Origin: Tolumonas osonensis
GTDB taxonomy: Bacteria; Pseudomonadota; Gammaproteobacteria; Enterobacterales; Aeromonadaceae
Direction: 5' to 3'
Assembly (NCBI RefSeq): GCF_014202415.1
Contig: NZ_JACHGR010000011.1
Location: forward strand, 62,001-126,000
Length of the DNA stretch: 64,000 nt
The notes below the pieces were generated by a model. The model ran no database searches, was not told the origin of the DNA, and saw nothing but the letters and a program-made list of their open reading frames with translations. Positions 9,366-17,275 of this stretch are shown piece by piece (position 1 is the stretch's first letter; each line of letters starts with the position of its first letter). The position numbers and the translations under genes are program-made.

Positions 9366-10472
9366 TTATTCATACTGAAAACGTGGATATTTGGGAAAAA
9401 ATTCTTCCTGCAGCATCTCTTCCACTTCCTGCCGGTCAGTCTGTTTCATGATGAAGACCAGCTCGCTGGCCGGTTCTCCGTTTGGCCATTCCGGCAGGTT
9501 CATGATCGGATAGAGCTGGTCATGCACACCATGTACGACCACGGGTTTGTCCTGTTCTTCCAGCCAGAGGATGGCCTTGAAACGCAGTAACCGTTCCGGA
9601 TAACGCATCTGTACCATGCGCAGTCCGTCCAGAAAACGGGCAGTCGGCATCGGTTTGTCATAGCGCAGGCAAAACGCTTCGACGTCGCTGTGCGCGCTGG
9701 CGATAGGGGTATTGGCGATCAGTGGCGCTCCGGTTACGGTGGCGGGTTTCACCGGTGATGCCAGACCGAGTTCGGCAATGGCTCCCTGCAGCCACTTGCG
9801 GATCTCTGCCGGGCTGCGGCGGGAGCCACTACCAAACGGGCCGTTTTGTTCCAGCACTGCCGGGGATAATTCACCCTTGATTGCAATATGGCGCGGCGCC
9901 ATCGGATTGATGCGTTGCAGCAGATTCTCGACTTCCGGCAAGGCGCCGAAATCGGCCAGATCGCTTTTACTCAGTACCAGCAGGTCTGCCAGTGCGACCT
10001 GTTTTACCGCTTCATACTGCTGCGTCAGCTGTTGGGTAATATGGCAGACATCGACCACCGTGACGGTGCCGTCAAAACGGTAACGCTGGGCGAAGAACGG
10101 GTCATTCCGCAGGGTAAACAACACCGGCCCCGGATCCGCCAGTCCGGTGGTTTCAATCAATACGCGCTGAAACGGTTTGATTTCCCGGCGCATGGCGCGC
10201 ATGAACAGATCGCGCAGTGCATTGACCAGATCGCCCTGAACGTTGCAGCAGACACAGCCGGATTCCAGCATGACGACATTGTCATCCAGTTTTTCCACCA
10301 GATGGTGGTCCAGTCCGACGGCGCCGAATTCGTTGATTAATACCGCGCAGTTTGCCAGTTCCGGTTGTTTCACCCAGTAGTTGAGCAGGGTGGTTTTACC
10401 GCTACCCAGAAAACCGGTTAATACAGTCACCGGAATACGAAAATCTTCGGTATCAAAACAGGTTTCAGACAT
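9366..10472 (-). CDS. COG0523 family GTPase / putative metallochaperone (CobW/YjiA-like)
   Basis: 368-residue G3E GTPase. Walker A GFLGSGKT is at residues 20-27, INEFGAVGLD (switch region) at 46-55, and the metal-binding ESGCVCC with Cys73, Cys75 and Cys76. SKSD follows in the guanine-specificity position. The C-terminal CobW_C domain runs from about 255 onward (RFLDGLRMVQMRYPERLLRFKAILWLE). The family delivers zinc or other metals to client proteins; which metal cannot be read from sequence. The gamma carbonic anhydrase immediately downstream on the same strand is a possible zinc client, but the 215-bp gap argues against an operon. Confidence 0.88.
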   Translation of the reverse strand: MSETCFDTEDFRIPVTVLTGFLGSGKTTLLNYWVKQPELANCAVLINEFGAVGLDHHLVEKLDDNVVMLESGCVCCNVQGDLVNALRDLFMRAMRREIKPFQRVLIETTGLADPGPVLFTLRNDPFFAQRYRFDGTVTVVDVCHITQQLTQQYEAVKQVALADLLVLSKSDLADFGALPEVENLLQRINPMAPRHIAIKGELSPAVLEQNGPFGSGSRRSPAEIRKWLQGAIAELGLASPVKPATVTGAPLIANTPIASAHSDVEAFCLRYDKPMPTARFLDGLRMVQMRYPERLLRFKAILWLEEQDKPVVVHGVHDQLYPIMNLPEWPNGEPASELVFIMKQTDRQEVEEMLQEEFFPKYPRFQYE

Positions 10473-10566
10473 GCGGTAGTTCCTGATTTCAGCGTGCTGT
10501 GTACATCAGCAGTCAATAGAGGCGGGTATGGTATAACAGCTGTGGCGGAAAGTTCAGCGCCTGCAG

Positions 10567-10594
10567 AAAAAACAACGCCGGCAGAAGCCGGCGT
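10567..10594 (-). terminator. Rho-independent terminator after the acidic-protein gene
   Basis: On the minus strand ACGCCGGC, TTCT and GCCGGCGT form an 8-bp GC-rich hairpin followed closely by six T. It lies 10 bp after the stop codon of the acidic protein gene. Confidence 0.88.
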
Positions 10595-10603
10595 CAGCAA
10601 GGA

Positions 10604-10786
10604 TTACTCTTCTTCATCGTCAGGATCGAGGTCGAAGTCGTCTTCGCCTTCGTTCCAGTCGTCATTTTCTTCATCCCACTCTTCATCTTCGTCGTCCCAG
10701 TCCGGCTCATAGCCTTCATCATCTTCCGGACCTTCGCCCCATACATCTTCATCTTCATCGTCGTAACCGGCGTAGTATCCTGCCAT
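10604..10786 (-). CDS. Extremely acidic 60-residue protein, unknown function
   Basis: Begins MAGYYAGYDDEDEDVW and ends DLDPDDEEE. About 35 of 60 residues are Asp or Glu, with no Lys, Arg or His, and with regularly placed Trp/Tyr (acidic runs alternating with single aromatics). AAGGAGA stands 7 nt before the ATG at 10786, and a strong terminator follows, so it is a well-formed single-gene unit. A further upstream ATG at 10828 lacks a ribosome binding site. Low complexity makes homology hard to judge. A cation-binding or nucleic-acid-mimicking role is conceivable but unproven. Confidence 0.75.
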   Translation of the reverse strand: MAGYYAGYDDEDEDVWGEGPEDDEGYEPDWDDEDEEWDEENDDWNEGEDDFDLDPDDEEE

Positions 10787-10885
10787 GCTGAGTCTCCTTG
10801 AGTGAAAATTCATTTTCAGTTTAGACACAAATATGACGTTTTTGCGTTTTCTGCAGTGTGTGAGGAAAAAAATTTGATGCAGCTA

Positions 10886-10920
10886 TAAAAACGGCGATAC
10901 GGATGACCGTTATCGCCGTG
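10886..10920 (-). terminator. Rho-independent terminator of the kefG-kefB-uspA unit
   Basis: On the minus strand ACGGCGATA (complement of 10912-10920) pairs perfectly with TATCGCCGT (complement of 10892-10900), followed by TTTTTATA. It lies just after the uspA stop. Confidence 0.85.
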
Positions 10921-10929
10921 GCCGGCGTG

Positions 10930-11373
10930 TTATTTTTTAGCTTTAAACGGAATGATCAGCAGGTCACAACTGACGGTATTCATCAACTGCCGGGCTGCGG
11001 ATGCCAGCAGATTCCAGAACGACTGATGATGGCCGCAGACCAGCAGATCCACATTCTGTGCCTCAATCACCTGATTGACTTCTTCCACCAGATCGCCGCA
11101 CATCACCATGCTGCGCTCCAGCGGATAATCAATCCCGCTCAGAATGGTATCCAGTTTGTTCTTGGTGTCAGCGAGCACTTTGTGCTGCACCCGCTCGACA
11201 TCGATATCCACCATTTCGGTATAAAGATCGCGCAGATTGATGTCCACATGCAGGACAGACAGTTTGGCATTATGCCGGCGGGCAATCCCGATAGCCCGTT
11301 GCAGTAGTGGCTGGAAGTCATCGTTAATGTCCAAGGCTACCAGCACATGTTTATATCCGTGTTCCTGTTCCAT
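10930..11373 (-). CDS. uspA: Universal stress protein UspA
   Basis: 147-residue cytoplasmic protein of the UspA subfamily, close to E. coli UspA across its length: YKHVLVALDINDDF, NAKLSVLHVDINLRDLYTE, VDLLVCGHHQSFWNLLASAA and RQLMNTVSCDLLIIPF. UspA proper lacks the ATP-binding glycine motif of UspFG types, and the C-terminal part here likewise shows SSARQL-type sequence. GGGAGG precedes the ATG. Only 14 bp separate it from the upstream kefB-like gene, so in this organism uspA appears to be the last gene of a potassium-efflux operon. Confidence 0.9.
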   Translation of the reverse strand: MEQEHGYKHVLVALDINDDFQPLLQRAIGIARRHNAKLSVLHVDINLRDLYTEMVDIDVERVQHKVLADTKNKLDTILSGIDYPLERSMVMCGDLVEEVNQVIEAQNVDLLVCGHHQSFWNLLASAARQLMNTVSCDLLIIPFKAKK

Positions 11374-11387
11374 ACATCCTCCCGGGG

Positions 11388-13250
11388 CTAATGCAGGCCC
11401 TCATGTTCTTCATCCTCGTCCTCATCCTCGGCGTGTTCCCAGGCGTGCATCAGCTCGCTGTGGCGATCCTGCTGGGTGGCTTGCAGCATTTCCGCCAGGA
11501 TATGACGGTATTGCACGCTCTTGGTGATATACATTTTTTCGTCGTCGAGAAACGCGGTCTGTTCTCTTAACAGTTTTTCATCGTGTTCTTTAAAGGTCTG
11601 TCCGGCACGCCATGCCAGATTACCCCTGATTCCCAGCTGACGCAGTGCCGCAACACTCAAATCAACAGCAGAACCTACGGTTTCACGATAGATCAATTCG
11701 ACGCCCAATTGCAGCAACTGATGTGCGTGCGCGCGATCTACCGCACGAACCAGAATTTTTAAGTGCGGAAAATGCCGCTGCGCCAGCTCGCACAGCGCAA
11801 TCGATTTTGCCTGATTACTCACCGCCACAATCAGCAGTTTGGCTTTATCGGCACCAGCCGCCTGCAACAGGTCAATCCGATCGGCGTCACCGTAGAACAC
11901 CTTGTAACCGTATTTGCGCAGCATATCGATGTGCGCCACATCATTGTCCAGTACCGTAGTGCCGATACCGTGCGCATGCAGCAAACGGCCAATCACCTGT
12001 CCGAATCGGCCAAAACCGACAATAATTACCGGATTATTCTGCTCATCAATGGTATCGGTTTCGCGTTGCTGATCTTCCTGTTGCTGCCATTTATCCTGCA
12101 GATAGGCGTTCAGCATCAGCAGCAGCGGGGTAAACGCCATCGACAGGGCCACCGTCAGCGTCAGCAGCGCCGTCAGCTGGGGATCGAACAACTTCAGCTG
12201 CTGCGCGAAAGAGAACAACACAAACGCAAACTCGCTACCCTGTGCCAGCGCAAAGGCAAATGACCAGCGGTGACCGTGTGTCATGCGGGCCAGACCGCCC
12301 ACGCCCTGCAGGATCAGAAACTTGATGGTCAGTAACAGCAGCAGCAAACCGGCAATCAGGAACGGATGTTCTGCCATCAGGGAGAAGTTGATCCCGGAAC
12401 CGACAGAGATGAAAAACAGACCGAGCAACAGCCCCTTGAAGGGTTCGATATTCGCTTCCAGTTCATGCCGGTATTCACTTTCCGCCAGCACCACCCCCGC
12501 GAGGAACGTGCCCAGCGCCGGTGAAAGGCCGACCGCTTCGGTTGCCAGTGCGGTCAGAATGACCAGCAGTAATGCGGCCGCCACGAAGATTTCTCGCAAA
12601 CCGGATTGGGCGATAAAACGGAATACCGGGCGCATCAGGTAGTGTCCGCCGAGTACAATCCCCGAAATCACCAGCGCAATTAACAGCCCGTTCTGCCAGC
12701 CGCCCAGCGCCGAGGGTTCCGGTTCAAACTTGAGTCCGGGCGCCAGAAAGGGCAGCAGCGCCAGCATCGGGATCACCGCGATATCCTGAAACAGCAGTAC
12801 GGAGAAGCTGGTTTGTCCGGCCTCGCTTTTCAGCATGCGGCGCTCGGTCAGGCTTTGCAGCACAATCGCGGTGGAGGAGAGCGCCAGAATCATGCCGATC
12901 GCAATCGCCTGTTGCCAGCGCAGGTCGAAGATCAGGGCAAGGATGGAAAACGCGGCAGTGGTCAGCAGCACCTGGCTGCCCCCAATGCCGACAATTGGCC
13001 CTTTCAACTGCCACAGCAGGGCGGGCTTCAGTTCCAGCCCGATCAGGAACAGCATCAGCACGACACCGAACTCGGCAACATGCATCACTTCGTCGTTGGC
13101 ACCGACAAAATTGAACAGATAGGGGCCGATGCTCACCCCGGCAATCAGATAACCCAGTACCGATCCCAGCCCTAGGCGGCGGGCAATCGGGACTGAAACC
13201 ACCGCGGCGGTCAGAAAGATGGCAGCATCAAACAGCAGACTTTGCTCCAT
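11388..13250 (-). CDS. kefB: Glutathione-regulated potassium/proton antiporter, KefB/KefC type
   Basis: 620-residue CPA2 antiporter. About 12 hydrophobic segments cover residues 1-385, followed by an RCK N-terminal (KTN) domain beginning NNPVIIVGFGRFGQVIG with the GxGxxG nucleotide site. A C-terminal tail ends in an acidic His/Glu/Asp run. KefB/C channels release potassium when glutathione adducts bind the KTN domain, protecting against electrophiles. The ATG at 13250 overlaps the kefG stop by one base and has GGAG 5 nt upstream; the GTG at 13253 is too close to that site. Partner gene kefG immediately upstream supports KefB rather than KefC naming. Confidence 0.9.
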   Translation of the reverse strand: MEQSLLFDAAIFLTAAVVSVPIARRLGLGSVLGYLIAGVSIGPYLFNFVGANDEVMHVAEFGVVLMLFLIGLELKPALLWQLKGPIVGIGGSQVLLTTAAFSILALIFDLRWQQAIAIGMILALSSTAIVLQSLTERRMLKSEAGQTSFSVLLFQDIAVIPMLALLPFLAPGLKFEPEPSALGGWQNGLLIALVISGIVLGGHYLMRPVFRFIAQSGLREIFVAAALLLVILTALATEAVGLSPALGTFLAGVVLAESEYRHELEANIEPFKGLLLGLFFISVGSGINFSLMAEHPFLIAGLLLLLLTIKFLILQGVGGLARMTHGHRWSFAFALAQGSEFAFVLFSFAQQLKLFDPQLTALLTLTVALSMAFTPLLLMLNAYLQDKWQQQEDQQRETDTIDEQNNPVIIVGFGRFGQVIGRLLHAHGIGTTVLDNDVAHIDMLRKYGYKVFYGDADRIDLLQAAGADKAKLLIVAVSNQAKSIALCELAQRHFPHLKILVRAVDRAHAHQLLQLGVELIYRETVGSAVDLSVAALRQLGIRGNLAWRAGQTFKEHDEKLLREQTAFLDDEKMYITKSVQYRHILAEMLQATQQDRHSELMHAWEHAEDEDEDEEHEGLH

Positions 13251-13846
13251 CACAGCTCCTTAAGCAGATCGGTCAGATAGGTTGCGTTATGCAGTTGCTG
13301 CGGTGTGAACGCCTCATCCCGCAGCGCAGTCAGCAGACGACGGTATTGTTGACCTTTCATTTTCAGATAATCCGGATCGTTCACACTGTGATAGCCGTAG
13401 ACCACAAACGGTGGCAGCCAGCGCATGCCACACATCAGGCCACTTTGCTGGATGGGCAGCAGATAATCGGTGATCGGATGATGGTTATGTCCGGTGGTGG
13501 AATAAGAGGCTTCACTCCCGCCGGTTGTCACGGCGGCCATCAGATATTTGTGCTTCAGCGCATTACCGTCCGGGCCGAAGGCGTAACCATATTCCAGCAC
13601 CTGTTCCATCCACTCTTTCAGGATGGCCGGACAGGAGTACCAGTAAATCGGATGCTGAAAGATGATGATATCGTAATCACGCAGCATACGCTGTTCACGG
13701 GCGACATCAATAAACATGTTCGGATAATTCTGATATAAATCATGTACTTTGACATCTTCCAGCCCCTTGAGTGCTTTCAGCATGGCCCGGTTGGCATGCG
13801 AACGGTGATAGCCCGGATGCGCGAAGATAATCAAAATACGTTTCAT
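13250..13846 (-). CDS. kefG: Kef ancillary flavoprotein (NAD(P)H oxidoreductase), KefG-like
   Basis: 198-residue flavodoxin-like quinone reductase that binds and activates the cognate Kef antiporter. Signatures: ILIIFAHPGYHRSHANRAML, VHDLYQNYPNMFIDVAREQ, IIIFQHPIYWYSCPAILKEW and GPDGNALKHKYLMAAVTTGG. The sequence is closest in memory to E. coli KefG. It is the first gene of a kefG-kefB-uspA unit with translational coupling at a TGATG junction. GGGAGGTGG lies before the start codon, slightly further away than usual. A repeated 13-mer upstream may be the control region shared with divergent ptrB. Confidence 0.9.
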   Translation of the reverse strand: MKRILIIFAHPGYHRSHANRAMLKALKGLEDVKVHDLYQNYPNMFIDVAREQRMLRDYDIIIFQHPIYWYSCPAILKEWMEQVLEYGYAFGPDGNALKHKYLMAAVTTGGSEASYSTTGHNHHPITDYLLPIQQSGLMCGMRWLPPFVVYGYHSVNDPDYLKMKGQQYRRLLTALRDEAFTPQQLHNATYLTDLLKEL

Positions 13847-13871
13847 AAACTGCTACCACCTCCCTTGGCGC

Positions 13872-13935
13872 TGACAGGATAAAAATGCCACGAGTACCTA
13901 TTCAGCTTAGTTCACTTAAGGGTGACAGGATAAAA
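13872..13935. repeat. Direct repeat TGACAGGATAAAA in the kefG-ptrB divergent region
   Basis: TGACAGGATAAAA occurs exactly at 13872-13884 and 13923-13935, a spacing of 51 bp (close to five helical turns). A related inverted word (ATCATCCTGTTAA) lies near 13986-13998. The repeats sit between the divergent kefG and ptrB starts, so a shared regulator binding site is possible. Confidence 0.5.
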
Positions 13936-14077
13936 CATAATGGTGCGGAAGCGGGGCATTTCTTTTACTGAAATCTCACTTTGTTATCATCCTGTTAAGC
14001 GCGTCGGGTGTCATCAGATAACGCTGTGGTATGCTTTTGCTATGGTTATAGCATTTCATTAGGACAAGAGGCGTTGT

Positions 14078-16144
14078 ATGAACTCGATTCTGCCCCCGAT
14101 TGCCACCCAGCACCCGCATTCCCTGACTTTTCATGGTGATGAGCGCATCGATCCTTATTACTGGCTGCGCGATGACACCCGCAGCAACCCGGAAGTGCTC
14201 GATTATCTGCATGCCGAAAATGGTTATACCGAAGCGATGCTGCGACCGACCGAAGCGCTGCAGCAGACGCTGTATCAGGAGATGGTCGATCGCCAGCTGC
14301 CGGATGACAGCTCGGTGCCGTATTACCTGAAAGGTTACTGGTACCGCAGCCGTTATCTGCCGGAGCAGGAATATCCTCTGTACGAACGACTGGCCGCCCG
14401 GCCAGATGCCCCGACCGAGCTGTTACTGGACGGTAATCAACGTGCTGCCGACGTGGACTTTTACGATCTTGGCGCGCTGGAGGTCAGTCCGAGCAATCAC
14501 TGGATGGCGTGCAGTGAGGACTTTGTTTCCCGCCGGCAATATCAGATCGGCGTGCGTAATCTGCAGACCGGCGAATGGTTGCCGGATCGGGTCGAAAATA
14601 CCTCGGGTGACATTGTCTGGAGTGCCGACAGTGCCGGTTTCTTCTATGTCCGGCTGGACAGTGAAACCCTGCTGCCCTATCAGGTCTGGTATCACGTACT
14701 GGGCGCCGATCCGGCGCAGGACAAACTGGTGTACGAGGAAGCCGATAACACCTATTACCTGCATATCAGTCACAGCCGTTCGGAAGAATACCTGCTGATT
14801 TCGCTGTCCAGCACACTGAGTTCCGAAGTGCATCTGTTGTCGCTGAAAACGCCACACGGCACGCCAACCCTTTTTCTCGCCCGGCGGCGCGGACATGAAT
14901 ATGGCGTCGATCATTTTCAGCAGCATTTCTATGTGCGTTCCAACCGGGAAGGACGGAATTTCGCCATTTATCTGGCAGATGACGGGGCCGAGCAGTACTG
15001 GCAATGTCTGCTGCCGGTGCGGGAACAGGTGTTGCTGCAGGATTTTGTCCTGTTCAGGAATGCCATGTTTGTGGAAGAACGGGATGCCGGTCTGACCCGC
15101 CTGCGGCAGCTGGATTTGCTGGGGCAGGAAATCCGTACCATCGCGGTGGATGACCCGGCTTATGTCTTGTGGCTGAGCACCAATCCGGATCCGGACAATC
15201 CGGAATTCCGTTACGGCTATGCCTCGCTGACTACCCCCACCACGCACTATGCGCTGGATATTGCCAGTGGCGAACGCAAAATGCTGAAACGGCAGCCGGT
15301 GCTGGGTGATTTCAAACCGGAGTATTACCAGAGCCAGCGTCTGTGGATCACCGCCCGTGACGGCACGCAGGTGCCGGTGTCTCTGGTCTACCGCAAGGAG
15401 CTGTATCAACCGGGACAAAATCCGCTGCTGGTGTATGGCTATGGCGCCTACGGTCTGAGTGAAGATCCGTATTTCGCTTCTTCCCGTTTAAGTCTGCTGG
15501 ATCGGGGTTTTATCTTTGCTATTGCGCATGTCCGCGGCGGGGAAGAGCTGGGACGTCACTGGTATGAGCAGGGGCGCCAGCAGCATAAAATGAATTCCTT
15601 TACCGATTTCATTGATGCCACGGACGGAATCCTGGCTGCCGGTTATGGTGATCCGCGGCGGGTATTTGCCACCGGCGGCAGTGCCGGCGGGCTGCTGATG
15701 GGCGCGGTGATCAACATGGCACCGGAGCGCTATCTGGGCGTGGTGGCGGTGGTGCCGTTCGTCGATACCCTGACCTCCATGCTGGATGAATCCATTCCGC
15801 TGACCACCGGTGAATATGACGAGTGGGGCGATCCGCGGGACCCGGCGGTCTATCAGTACATCAAAAACTACAGTCCTTACGATCAGGTTAAAGCGCAGGC
15901 CTATCCACACCTGCTGGTGGTGAGTGGTCTGCATGATTCGCAGGTACAGTACTGGGAACCGGCCAAATGGGTCGCCAAACTGCGCGCCAGCAAGACCGAT
16001 GACCATTTGCTGCTGCTGAGCATGGATATGGATGCCGGCCATGGCGGAAAATCAGGGCGTTATCGTTATTTCCTCGATATTGCCCAGGAATATGCCTTCA
16101 TGCTGGCACTGGCGGATACTAGTATAAATTCTGCATCTATTTGA
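14078..16144 (+). CDS. ptrB: Oligopeptidase B (prolyl oligopeptidase family S9A)
   Basis: 688-residue cytoplasmic serine peptidase that cleaves short peptides after Lys/Arg. An N-terminal seven-bladed propeller region (about residues 70-400) is followed by an alpha/beta-hydrolase domain. The catalytic triad is visible: Ser535 in TGGSAGGLLMG, Asp620 in SGLHDSQVQYWEP and His655 in DAGHGGKSGR. The N-terminus HGDERIDPYYWLRDDTRSNPE is typical. Length fits the family (about 680-690). Monocistronic, divergent from kefG; a 14-bp palindrome GCTATGGTTATAGC at 14038-14051 lies near its promoter. Confidence 0.94.
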   Translation: MNSILPPIATQHPHSLTFHGDERIDPYYWLRDDTRSNPEVLDYLHAENGYTEAMLRPTEALQQTLYQEMVDRQLPDDSSVPYYLKGYWYRSRYLPEQEYPLYERLAARPDAPTELLLDGNQRAADVDFYDLGALEVSPSNHWMACSEDFVSRRQYQIGVRNLQTGEWLPDRVENTSGDIVWSADSAGFFYVRLDSETLLPYQVWYHVLGADPAQDKLVYEEADNTYYLHISHSRSEEYLLISLSSTLSSEVHLLSLKTPHGTPTLFLARRRGHEYGVDHFQQHFYVRSNREGRNFAIYLADDGAEQYWQCLLPVREQVLLQDFVLFRNAMFVEERDAGLTRLRQLDLLGQEIRTIAVDDPAYVLWLSTNPDPDNPEFRYGYASLTTPTTHYALDIASGERKMLKRQPVLGDFKPEYYQSQRLWITARDGTQVPVSLVYRKELYQPGQNPLLVYGYGAYGLSEDPYFASSRLSLLDRGFIFAIAHVRGGEELGRHWYEQGRQQHKMNSFTDFIDATDGILAAGYGDPRRVFATGGSAGGLLMGAVINMAPERYLGVVAVVPFVDTLTSMLDESIPLTTGEYDEWGDPRDPAVYQYIKNYSPYDQVKAQAYPHLLVVSGLHDSQVQYWEPAKWVAKLRASKTDDHLLLLSMDMDAGHGGKSGRYRYFLDIAQEYAFMLALADTSINSASI

Positions 16145-16249
16145 TCTGACGGCGGCATCTGCGGAAACAGATGCTGCTACACTAACTCTATAAAGCTTGG
16201 TTGCGTGAAATTCTGCGCGTGGCCTGATTTATTCATTAAGGAGCTGAAC

Positions 16250-16546
16250 ATGACAGTAGATCATATGGAAGACGTGTGCGAAGCCTGTGGTTGTGTGGCT
16301 GAAGTTGGCACCATTATTCGGGATGGTGATGATATTGTGATGATTCCGGTGGAAGGTGATGATGAGGCGGATGCCCGCGCGCGTCAGGAACGTTACATCG
16401 AAGTGGCCAAACTGGCCTGTCCGGAAGTCCTGGTCAGCAGTGAGCTGCAAACGGTGGAAGATGGCGTCGTGCTGAATACCACACTGCAATTTACCTGCAC
16501 CGCAGAGAAGATGATTTTCGAAATGCGCGCACGTTCTGTGCGTTAA
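16250..16546 (+). CDS. YfcZ/YiiS family protein (DUF406)
   Basis: 98-residue cytoplasmic protein with an N-terminal Cys pair (VCEACGCVAEVGTII) and the C-terminal DUF406 signature LQFTCTAEKMIFEMRAR. The frame is open to 16205, but the ATG at 16250 has AAGGAGC 7 nt upstream and gives the usual length. Function in the family is not established. It lies between ptrB and the first Csr RNA, and a strong hairpin ends its transcript. A hairpin with a GGA loop at 16155-16174 precedes the gene. Confidence 0.85.
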   Translation: MTVDHMEDVCEACGCVAEVGTIIRDGDDIVMIPVEGDDEADARARQERYIEVAKLACPEVLVSSELQTVEDGVVLNTTLQFTCTAEKMIFEMRARSVR

Positions 16547-16554
16547 TTTCTGTT

Positions 16555-16590
16555 CCGCCGCCATTTTTCTCCTCTCTGGCGGCGGTTTCC
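16555..16590 (+). terminator. Terminator after the YfcZ-like gene
   Basis: CCGCCGCCA (16555-16563) and TGGCGGCGG (16577-16585) pair perfectly around a T/C-rich 13-nt loop and are followed by a short T-run (TTTCC). Confidence 0.75.
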
Positions 16591-16630
16591 GCCTTTTTCC
16601 ACCCTTTCCACCTCCTCGTTTTATATCTCC

Positions 16631-16673
16631 GGCTTACAGCCGTGTAGGATATTTGCCATAGTTACTGTAAGCC
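16631..16673. promoter_or_regulatory. Upstream activating element of csrB (candidate UvrY/VarA/GacA site)
   Basis: The 18-mer TGTAGGATATTTGCCATA (16643-16660) sits about 160 bp upstream of the predicted RNA start. It is flanked by a perfect 9-bp inverted repeat, GGCTTACAG (16631-16639) and CTGTAAGCC (16665-16673). Csr RNAs in gammaproteobacteria are activated by a GacA-family regulator at TGTAAG-N6-CTTACA sites. The left half TGTAGG matches 5 of 6 positions of this, the right half poorly. The identical 18-mer recurs upstream of the second Csr RNA (20703-20720). Confidence 0.7.
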
Positions 16674-16786
16674 TGAACGCTTATTTATGCAGGTTTTCAT
16701 GACGCCCAAATAACTATCCTTATGATTTATGTGATATTTTTTGTTTTTATCGTAAGTGATTTGGCATAAATGATGAATTGGGCCAC

Positions 16787-16814
16787 TTGTGAGAAACCGG
16801 CAAATCTTTAGTAT
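16787..16814 (+). promoter_or_regulatory. Predicted core promoter of the CsrB-like RNA
   Basis: TTGTGA (16787-16792), a 16-bp spacer and TAGTAT (16809-16814) make a weak sigma-70 promoter, as expected for one needing an activator. It predicts a start near 16821. Both boxes match the consensus at only 4 of 6 positions, so the start may be off by a few bases. Confidence 0.5.
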
Positions 16815-16857
16815 TACTTCTGCAGGACGCGCTGCGGCTTCTCAGGATAAGAAGCCT

Positions 16858-17084
16858 GTCAGGATGACAAGAGATGCCTCTGGATGGAGTGGTTGTTACT
16901 CAGGACGAGTGACTGTCAGGATGACAAAGGATACTTCAGGATGAAGTCGGTGCTGCTCAGGACAGAGTAGCCGTCAGGATGACAAGGGATACCTCCGGAT
17001 GAGGTCTGTCACTCAGGATGAGTGGCTGTCAGGATGACAAAGGAACACTCCGGATGGAGTGGTTGTTACTCAGGATGAGTAGCA
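16858..17084 (+). repeat. Four tandem units of about 57 nt inside csrB
   Basis: Units begin at 16858, 16915, 16973 and 17028, each with GTCAGGATGACAA. Each has three GGA-loop hairpins in the same order. In the middle hairpin the stems covary: ACTTC/GAAGT in unit 2, ACCTC/GAGGT in unit 3 and ACTCC/GGAGT in unit 4, while the GGAT loop stays fixed. This indicates growth by duplication under selection for structure. Confidence 0.88.
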
Positions 17085-17275
17085 AGCCGGGATGGCAACA
17101 GGATGCACCACAGGATGTGGTAATCAGGAGCTCTTCACGGATGAAGAAAGTAACGGTCACGGATTGATTGTTACGCAGGATGCTTAAAAGGATGTCCCGA
17201 TGGATCGGGAAGGGCCTTCAGGGATGAGATAAGACGATGCCGCATCGTCGCAGGCTTGGGCAACCAAGACTTTCT

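Noticed and set aside
10494-10712. Serine-rich frame on the plus strand opposite the acidic protein gene
   Set aside because: Its serine runs are simply the complement of Asp/Glu codons; the minus-strand gene has the ribosome binding site and terminator.
14423-15418. Long open frame on the minus strand opposite ptrB (331 codons)
   Set aside because: It is antisense to a well-supported oligopeptidase gene, has no ribosome binding site and no recognisable protein features.
16155-16174. GGA-loop hairpin GCATCTG-CGGAAA-CAGATGC as a third Csr RNA or terminator
   Set aside because: Single hairpin with one GGA and no T-run; at most a CsrA site or weak structure upstream of the YfcZ-like gene.
16858-17084. 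Regularly spaced repeats resembling a CRISPR array
   Set aside because: Repeats are contiguous with no unique spacers, contain hairpins with GGA loops, and lie inside a CsrB-type RNA ending in a terminator.
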